From positions 1-16,268 of the forward strand of contig CAYYJQ010000041.1 of the NCBI GenBank assembly GCA_964472295.1: 16,268 nucleotides of DNA, written 5' to 3'. Made by a program: the position numbers and the translations under genes. Below, in pieces: positions 11,810 through 16,268 of the stretch. The stretch is from JAJRZX01 sp964472295 (GTDB taxonomy: Bacteria; Desulfobacterota; GWC2-55-46; JADFVP01). The notes under the pieces were generated by a model. It did not search any database, had not been told where the DNA came from, and was given only the letters and a program-made list of their open reading frames with translations. How positions within the stretch are numbered: position 1 is the stretch's first letter; each line of letters opens with the position of its first letter.

Positions 11810-13459
11810 ATGAGCGGATATACGCCGGAACTCATGGAACTTATAAAAAAGGTCGAGGCCACGCGCCCGGCGCGCGTGGCAATCGCCAGAAAGGGCGAGC
11901 ACTTCCCTGCTCTCACCATGGAGGAACGCGACGAGCGCCTCCGGAGATACCACCCTGATTATAAAGACGAGGGCCGAAGGGCCCTTATAGTGGGGCCAAA
12001 CAAGGGCGATGTGCTCCCTGAGGAACTTGCCTCTGTAATAGAGTCAAAGAGCAGGCTCGCTACCGCGCGCCTCGCCCTTGGCAAACCCGACTACACCACC
12101 GATGTCCTCGTCATAGGAGGAGGCGGCGCGGGCACGGCCGCGGCCCTTACGGCCTCCCAGGAGGGCCAGAGCGTCATCATATCCACAAAACTCCGCCACG
12201 GCGACTCCAACACCGTCATGGCCGAGGGCGGCATACAGGCCGCGGACCAGGAATGCGACTCGCCCTATTACCACTACCTCGATGTAATAGGGGGCGGACA
12301 TTTTTCCAACCAGACGGGCCTTGTGGCCGCCATGGCCAATGACGCCCCACTCATCATACACTGGCTCGAAGAACTGGGCATGATGTTCGACAAGCACCCT
12401 GACGGCAGGATGCGCGTCAGGCACGGCGGCGGCACATCGCGCAAAAGAATGCACTCCTCTGGAGACATGACAGGCGCCGAGATAATGCGCGTCCTACGCG
12501 ACGAGGCACGTAACAGGACGGATTCAATAAAGGTCCTCGAGTTCACGCCGGCCGTAGAGATACTCCTTGACGACAACGGCCGCTCAGCGGGCGCGATCCT
12601 CTACAACATGGAGACAAGGGAATACTACGTTGTGCGCGCCAAGTCCGTCATTATAGCAACAGGCGGCTTCGGCAGGCTCCACATACAGGGCTTTCCCACA
12701 ACGAACCACTACGGCGCAACCGCCGACGGCGTTGTCATGGCCTACCGCGCCGGGGCGAAACTGCAGGACATGGACTCCACGCAGTACCACCCAACGGGCG
12801 CGGTCTTTCCAGAGCAGAACGTGGGCCTGCTAATCACGGAGAAGGTACGCGGCCTTGGCGCCCAACTCCTCAACGTTGAAGGAGACCAGTTCTGCTTCCC
12901 TCTCGAACCCCGCGACGTTGAATCTTCGTGCATCATCCGCGAGTGCCTCGACGAGTGCAAGGGCGTGCTTACGCCCACGGGCAGGTACGGTGTCTGGCTC
13001 GATTCCCCCATGATAGATATGCTTCACGGAGAAGGCACGGTGCGAAAGGAACTCCCGGCAAAGTTCATCCAGTTCAGGCGCTATAATATTGACATTACAA
13101 CGCTCCCCATGCTCGTCTACCCGACGCTCCACTACCAGAACGGCGGTCTTCTCATAAACGACAGGTCCGAGACCACCATCGAGGGGCTCTACGCATCGGG
13201 AGAGGTCGCGGGCGGAGTGCACGGGAGAAACCGCCTCATGGGCAACTCGCTCCTCGATATACTCGTCTTTGGAAGACGCGCCGGCCTCAACGCCGCGAGT
13301 TACTCGGCGCAGTGCAAACCCGCGCGCAGAGTATCCATAAAGCACGTAAAAGAGTATCAAAAAGAACTAAAAGAAGCAGGCCTTGCCCGCGCCGGGGAAG
13401 GCCCCATGCTCCTGCCCGACTACACGCCCGAGCACGTTGCCAAAAGGCGTTTCGAGTAA
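11810..13459 (+). CDS. frdA: Fumarate reductase / succinate dehydrogenase flavoprotein subunit, soluble type
   Basis: This is the catalytic FAD subunit interconverting fumarate and succinate. The 549-aa protein starts with an extension of about 95 residues before the FAD-binding VLVIGGGGAGTAAA (near 98-111). The site that normally carries the covalent FAD histidine (SHTV in E. coli SdhA) reads SNTVMAEGG with Asn134, so FAD should be bound noncovalently. Catalytic features are retained: HPTG, ITEKVRGLGAQLLN, PRDVESS with the proton-shuttle Arg, TLHYQNGG, and GRNRLMGNSLLD. ATG 11810 has GGGAG six nt upstream. L-aspartate oxidase also lacks the His, but the iron-sulfur partner upstream and sucCD downstream favour fumarate reductase or succinate dehydrogenase. 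Direction of catalysis cannot be read from sequence. Confidence 0.88.
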   Translation: MSGYTPELMELIKKVEATRPARVAIARKGEHFPALTMEERDERLRRYHPDYKDEGRRALIVGPNKGDVLPEELASVIESKSRLATARLALGKPDYTTDVLVIGGGGAGTAAALTASQEGQSVIISTKLRHGDSNTVMAEGGIQAADQECDSPYYHYLDVIGGGHFSNQTGLVAAMANDAPLIIHWLEELGMMFDKHPDGRMRVRHGGGTSRKRMHSSGDMTGAEIMRVLRDEARNRTDSIKVLEFTPAVEILLDDNGRSAGAILYNMETREYYVVRAKSVIIATGGFGRLHIQGFPTTNHYGATADGVVMAYRAGAKLQDMDSTQYHPTGAVFPEQNVGLLITEKVRGLGAQLLNVEGDQFCFPLEPRDVESSCIIRECLDECKGVLTPTGRYGVWLDSPMIDMLHGEGTVRKELPAKFIQFRRYNIDITTLPMLVYPTLHYQNGGLLINDRSETTIEGLYASGEVAGGVHGRNRLMGNSLLDILVFGRRAGLNAASYSAQCKPARRVSIKHVKEYQKELKEAGLARAGEGPMLLPDYTPEHVAKRRFE

Positions 13460-13475
13460 GGGGGTTTTATATAGA

Positions 13476-13502
13476 TTGACGTTGATACTGTATGCCTATG
13501 AT
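13476..13502 (+). promoter_or_regulatory. Possible internal promoter upstream of sucC, sharing the mdh palindrome core
   Basis: In the 82-nt gap before sucC, TTGACG (13476-13481) and TATGAT (13497-13502) lie 15 nt apart, the same short spacing as at mdh. ATACTGTAT (13485-13493), itself a 9-base palindrome and the core of the mdh operator-like palindrome, sits between the boxes. The outer arms of the mdh palindrome are not kept here. This could be a weaker site for the same regulator. Confidence 0.35.
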
Positions 13503-13541
13503 TCAAAACGACCGGTAATCTGAGCAGAAAGGGAATTATCC

Positions 13542-14711
13542 ATGAATATTCATGAATACCAGGCCAAGGAAGTTTTGAGACGTTTCAATGTTCCCGTGCC
13601 AGCGGGCGCCATAGCCTTCACACCCTCAGAGGCCGTGGAGGCGGCCAAGGACTTTCTCTGCGAGCCCGGCGGGGTCTGCGTGGTAAAAGCCCAGATACAC
13701 GCGGGAGGAAGGGGCAAGGCCGGGGGGGTTAAACTCGCCCGCTCAAAGGAAGAGGTCCTCGAACACGCAAAAGACATTCTCGGAAAGACCCTTGTCACCC
13801 ACCAGACAGGCCCTGATGGCAAGGAAGTAAGGAAGGTCCTCATAGAAGAGGGTTGCGATATAAAAAAAGAATTCTATCTCGGTCTCGTGGTGGACAGGGC
13901 CACTCAGCGCGTTGCCGTAATGGCATCCCCGGAGGGAGGCATGGAGATAGAAGAAGTAGCCGCAAAGACCCCGGATAAGATATTCAAGGAGTTCATCGAC
14001 CCTGCCACAGGCCTCATACCCTTTCAGGGAAGAAAACTCGCCTTTGCCCTTGGCCTTGAAAAACCCTCCATCAATAAGTTCGTAAAACTCCTCACCTGTC
14101 TCTACAACGCCTTTACAGGCTCTGACTGTTCTCTTGTTGAGATAAACCCGCTGGTCCTCACGGGCAGTGGAGACCTCATAGCCCTTGACGCCAAACTCGG
14201 CTTTGACGACAGCGCCCTCTTCCGTCACAAGGACATAGAAGAACTGAGAGACCTTGACGAGGAAGACCCCGGCGAGATAGAGGCCTCGCGCTATAACCTC
14301 AACTACGTCTCCCTTGACGGTCACATAGGGTGCATGGTCAACGGCGCGGGCCTTGCCATGGCCACCATGGACATCATAAAACTCTACGGCGGAAACCCCG
14401 CCAACTTCCTCGACGTGGGGGGCGGCGCACAGGAAGAACAGGTTGCCGCGGCCTTCAAGATACTCATGGCCGACCCCCGCGTAAAGGCCATACTTGTCAA
14501 TATCTTCGGCGGCATCATGCGCTGCGACATCATTGCCGAGGGCATCGTGGCCGCCGCAAAGGAAGTCAAACTCTCCGTGCCCCTTGTCGTGAGGCTCCAG
14601 GGCACAAACGTTGAGAGGGGCAGAGAGATACTCGCTGAGTCGGGTATCGAGATAATCACCGCCGAACATATGGACGAGGCGGCCAAAAAGGCTGTAGAAG
14701 CGGCAGGTTAA
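13542..14711 (+). CDS. sucC: Succinyl-CoA synthetase (ADP-forming type), beta subunit
   Basis: This subunit binds the nucleotide and, with SucD, makes succinyl-CoA from succinate, CoA and NTP, or the reverse. The 389 aa match the family's usual 388. The protein begins MNIHEYQAKEVLRRFNVPVP. The ATP-grasp lysine/glycine loop KAQIHAGGRGKAGG is at 49-62, followed by INPLVLT, NGAGLAMATMDIIKLYGG, DVGGGA and VNIFGGIMRCDIIAEGI. ATG 13542 has an AAAGGGA Shine-Dalgarno just upstream. The last eight codons (KKAVEAAG) lie in the first of three 80-bp tandem repeats that run through the spacer to sucD. In copies two and three the equivalent codons end in Arg and stop. Confidence 0.97.
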   Translation: MNIHEYQAKEVLRRFNVPVPAGAIAFTPSEAVEAAKDFLCEPGGVCVVKAQIHAGGRGKAGGVKLARSKEEVLEHAKDILGKTLVTHQTGPDGKEVRKVLIEEGCDIKKEFYLGLVVDRATQRVAVMASPEGGMEIEEVAAKTPDKIFKEFIDPATGLIPFQGRKLAFALGLEKPSINKFVKLLTCLYNAFTGSDCSLVEINPLVLTGSGDLIALDAKLGFDDSALFRHKDIEELRDLDEEDPGEIEASRYNLNYVSLDGHIGCMVNGAGLAMATMDIIKLYGGNPANFLDVGGGAQEEQVAAAFKILMADPRVKAILVNIFGGIMRCDIIAEGIVAAAKEVKLSVPLVVRLQGTNVERGREILAESGIEIITAEHMDEAAKKAVEAAG

Positions 14712-14924
14712 AACGTGGGCCGCGAAACTCGATAAAAACACGGTGAAGTACATAGTGGCGGTCAAAAAAGGCAGTTGAAGCGGCACGTTAAATTTTATGG
14801 CCGCCGTAACCAGTAAAAAGACAACAAGGTCCATGGGGGCGGGTAAAAAGGCTGTTGAGGCGGCACGTTAAAACGTGGGCCGCGGAACTCAGTAAAAACA
14901 CGGTGAAGTACTTGGTGGCGGTCA
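14685..14924 (+). repeat. Three tandem 80-bp repeats starting in the sucC 3' end
   Basis: The copies are 14685-14764, 14765-14844 and 14845-14924; each is exactly 80 bp. A fourth begins with AAAAAA at 14925 but loses similarity. Copy 1 holds the last eight codons and stop of sucC. Copies 1 and 3 differ at 8 of 80 positions by my count. Copy 2 is more diverged in its second half and needs small gaps to align. Each has AAAAAGGC(T/A)GT(A/T)GA(A/G)GCGGCA then GTTAAA. In copy 3, GCGGCACGTT (14860-14869) can fold onto AACGT-GG-GCCGC (14872-14883). The period is not a multiple of three, so copies 2 and 3 are out of frame with sucC and beyond its stop. Confidence 0.92.
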
Positions 14925-14968
14925 AAAAAATGGTCAGGCCAACTTAATTCAAAAATAACGGAGTCCTT

Positions 14969-15844
14969 ATGAGCATACTTATCGATAGTTCCACAAGGGT
15001 AATTTGCCAGGGAATCACCGGGGCGCAGGGCACCTTTCATACGCGCCAGATGGTGGAGTATGGAACAAACATGGTGGGCGGGGTCACACCGGGAAAGGGC
15101 GGCACAGAGGTAGACGGCATACCGGTCTTCAACTCCGTATCAAGCGCCGTGAAAAACACGGGCTGTAACGCCACCGTAATATACGTGCCTGCGCCATTCG
15201 CCGCCGACGCCATCATGGAGGCCGTGGACGCTGGCATAGAACTCGTTATCTGCATCACAGAGGGTATACCAGTACTTGACATGGTAAAGGTAAGAAGGTT
15301 CATGGAAGGCTCTAACTCGCGCCTCATAGGCCCCAACTGCCCGGGCGTCATCACACCCGGAGAGTGCAAGATCGGTATCATGCCGGGCCATATCCACGAA
15401 AAGGGCATCGCCGGGGTAGTATCGCGTAGCGGCACCCTCACCTACGAGGCCGTTGACCAGCTCACGCGCCTCGGCATCGGCGAGACCACCTGCGTGGGCA
15501 TAGGCGGAGACCCCATAAACGGCACGAACTTTATCGACATACTCACCCTCTTCGAGGCCGACCCCGAGACAGAGGCCGTGGTAATGATAGGCGAAATCGG
15601 AGGTACGGCAGAGGAAGATGCCGCGGCCTTTGTTAAGGAAAAGATGACAAAACCCGTGGTGGGATACATCGCGGGCGTCACGGCGCCAAAGGGCAAGAGG
15701 ATGGGACACGCGGGCGCCATCATCTCGGGCGGAAAGGGCACGGCAACGGACAAGATGGCCGCCATGCGCGATGCTGGTATCGCAGTCACCGAGAGCCCGG
15801 CGGAAATAGGCTCCACACTCCAAAAAATCCTGAAAAAGGCATGA
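14969..15844 (+). CDS. sucD: Succinyl-CoA synthetase, alpha subunit
   Basis: This is the CoA-binding, phosphohistidine subunit that pairs with SucC. The 291-aa protein is of normal length. It starts with SILIDSSTRVICQGITGAQG, the CoA-binding Rossmann segment, and continues with TPGKGGTEVDGIPVFN. GPNCPGVITPGECKIGIMPG near residue 115, GGDPINGTNF near 176 and GEIGGTAEEDAA complete the set. The phosphorylated residue is His247 in GHAGAI, followed by GKGTATDKM. GGAG lies five nt before ATG 14969. It is separated from sucC by 257 nt of tandem repeats, an unusual gap for genes encoding a two-subunit enzyme, so the repeat region may affect their relative expression. Confidence 0.97.
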   Translation: MSILIDSSTRVICQGITGAQGTFHTRQMVEYGTNMVGGVTPGKGGTEVDGIPVFNSVSSAVKNTGCNATVIYVPAPFAADAIMEAVDAGIELVICITEGIPVLDMVKVRRFMEGSNSRLIGPNCPGVITPGECKIGIMPGHIHEKGIAGVVSRSGTLTYEAVDQLTRLGIGETTCVGIGGDPINGTNFIDILTLFEADPETEAVVMIGEIGGTAEEDAAAFVKEKMTKPVVGYIAGVTAPKGKRMGHAGAIISGGKGTATDKMAAMRDAGIAVTESPAEIGSTLQKILKKA

Positions 15845-15860
15845 TTTCAGCCTCCAGGTA

Positions 15861-15889
15861 TTGACCTTGTCTCTGCTACATGTTAAAAA
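15861..15889 (+). promoter_or_regulatory. Weak promoter-like element before korD
   Basis: TTGACC (15861-15866) is followed after 17 nt by TAAAAA (15884-15889). The -35 box is good but the -10 box matches consensus at only four of six positions. It could give the kor genes their own transcription start. The rest of the 110-nt gap is A-rich, with AAGGA at 15941-15945 as the korD ribosome-binding site. Confidence 0.25.
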
Positions 15890-15954
15890 AAGGCATAACT
15901 CGAAAAAAAACACAGGCTCAACCTCATATCAAATAAATAAAAGGACGGCTTATC

Positions 15955-16158
15955 ATGGCTGAGGCCGAAAAAAAACTTCCAAGAATAGAGATCAGCGCAA
16001 AGCGTTGCAAGGGATGCGCCATATGCGTGGACTTCTGCCCCACAAAGGTCCTTGAGATGAAAGGGACCATTGTGGCAGTTAAGAACCTCGAGGCATGCAC
16101 AAGATGTCAGCTCTGTGACCTGCGTTGCCCGGACTTCGCCATCCAGGTCTTCGACTAA
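15955..16158 (+). CDS. korD: KorD-like 2 x [4Fe-4S] ferredoxin subunit of 2-oxoglutarate:ferredoxin oxidoreductase
   Basis: This small 67-aa ferredoxin-type subunit has two intact motifs, CKGCAICVDFCP (Cys18, 21, 24, 28) and CTRCQLCDLRCP (Cys48, 51, 54, 58), and ends IQVFD. The short acidic/basic N-terminus followed by PRIEISAKRCKGC is typical of the delta subunit of 2-oxoacid:ferredoxin oxidoreductases that act on 2-oxoglutarate. Its position right after sucCD supports this: the enzyme makes 2-oxoglutarate from succinyl-CoA, CO2 and reduced ferredoxin, or the reverse. The catalytic korA, korB and korC genes are not in the window but would be expected next. ATG 15955 has AAGGA nine nt upstream. 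A free-standing ferredoxin or another oxoacid oxidoreductase delta subunit are alternatives. Confidence 0.82.
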   Translation: MAEAEKKLPRIEISAKRCKGCAICVDFCPTKVLEMKGTIVAVKNLEACTRCQLCDLRCPDFAIQVFD

Positions 16159-16159
16159 A

Positions 16160-16268
16160 GGGGCCAGGGGGGCCAGGGGGGGGAAATAAGGGGGACGTGA
16201 AGCAAGGGGACAGAGGGGGGCCGAGTGGGAGTAAGGGGGGGCGTGAAGCAAGGGGACAAGGGGGGCAA
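16160..16268 (+). repeat. G-rich tract with G-quadruplex motif and tandem repeat after korD
   Basis: Starting two bases after the korD stop codon, runs of 4, 6, 8 and 5 G (16160-16163, 16167-16172, 16176-16183, 16190-16194) are separated by CCA, CCA and AAATAA, a strong G-quadruplex pattern on the coding strand. A unit of 45-46 nt then repeats: TAAGGGGGACGTGAAGCAAG from 16187 and TAAGGGGGGGCGTGAAGCAA from 16232, each followed by a GGGGACA(G)A and six-G segment. The second copy continues to the window edge, so more copies may follow. Confidence 0.85.

Noticed and set aside
10966..13459. Conventional quinone-linked succinate dehydrogenase
   Set aside because: No cytochrome b or anchor subunit, no [3Fe-4S] motif in the iron-sulfur subunit, and no covalent-FAD histidine in the flavoprotein.
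14685..14924. CRISPR array
   Set aside because: The whole 80-bp unit repeats with no conserved repeat/unique spacer division, only three copies exist, and no cas gene is present.

Overview
The window is a compact, almost entirely plus-strand gene cluster for the malate-to-2-oxoglutarate arm of the TCA cycle, with a complete Flx-Hdr (NADH/heterodisulfide-reductase type) electron-transfer module inserted in the middle. The gene set suggests an anaerobic, probably uncultivated bacterium of the Desulfobacterota or Nitrospirota kind. The pointers are a two-subunit oxygen-sensitive class I fumarase, bacterial HdrABC with an MvhD-type subunit, a soluble-looking fumarate reductase, and a KorD-type ferredoxin subunit. 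The taxonomic placement is inference; there is no rRNA or other marker.

Layout. Positions 1-52 hold the 5' part of a tRNA-Pro(TGG) on the minus strand, cut by the window edge. It is preceded on its own strand by five back-to-back hairpins (67-212) and a promoter-like element (253-281). Next is a small minus-strand gene of unknown function (320-691) with a closely similar promoter-like element (738-766). The divergent plus-strand cluster starts from a promoter near 811-837 that overlaps a perfect palindrome, followed by a leader of about 215 nt with an attenuator-like structure. The genes are mdh (1059), fumarase alpha (2198), fumarase beta (3194), hdrC (3754), hdrB (4246), hdrA (5199), mvhD/flxD (7274), flxC (7800), flxB (8706), flxA (9755), fumarate reductase/succinate dehydrogenase iron-sulfur subunit (10966) and flavoprotein (11810), sucC (13542), sucD (14969) and korD (15955). 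The rest of kor probably lies just beyond the window.

How they work together. Apart from the inserted electron-transfer genes, gene order follows the reductive direction: oxaloacetate to malate, fumarate, succinate, succinyl-CoA and 2-oxoglutarate. The last step needs reduced ferredoxin. FlxA can take electrons from NADH, HdrA carries the flavin that bifurcates electrons in known Hdr complexes, and HdrBC is the high-potential branch. The FrdA-like subunit lacks the His that binds FAD covalently, the FrdB-like subunit has two full four-cysteine motifs instead of a [3Fe-4S] motif, and no membrane anchor is encoded nearby. The main hypothesis is therefore that fumarate is the high-potential acceptor of a soluble Flx-Hdr-Frd assembly that makes reduced ferredoxin for 2-oxoglutarate synthase. 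Running in the oxidative direction is also possible.

The noncoding DNA is unusually structured. It has the tRNA-leader hairpin array, a dispersed repeat of about 120 bp in two inverted copies (3035-3154 and 10692-10813) with shorter relatives at 2003-2163, GGTGGGC palindromes, three 80-bp tandem copies that begin inside the last codons of sucC, and a G-quadruplex-forming tract with a tandem repeat directly after korD.
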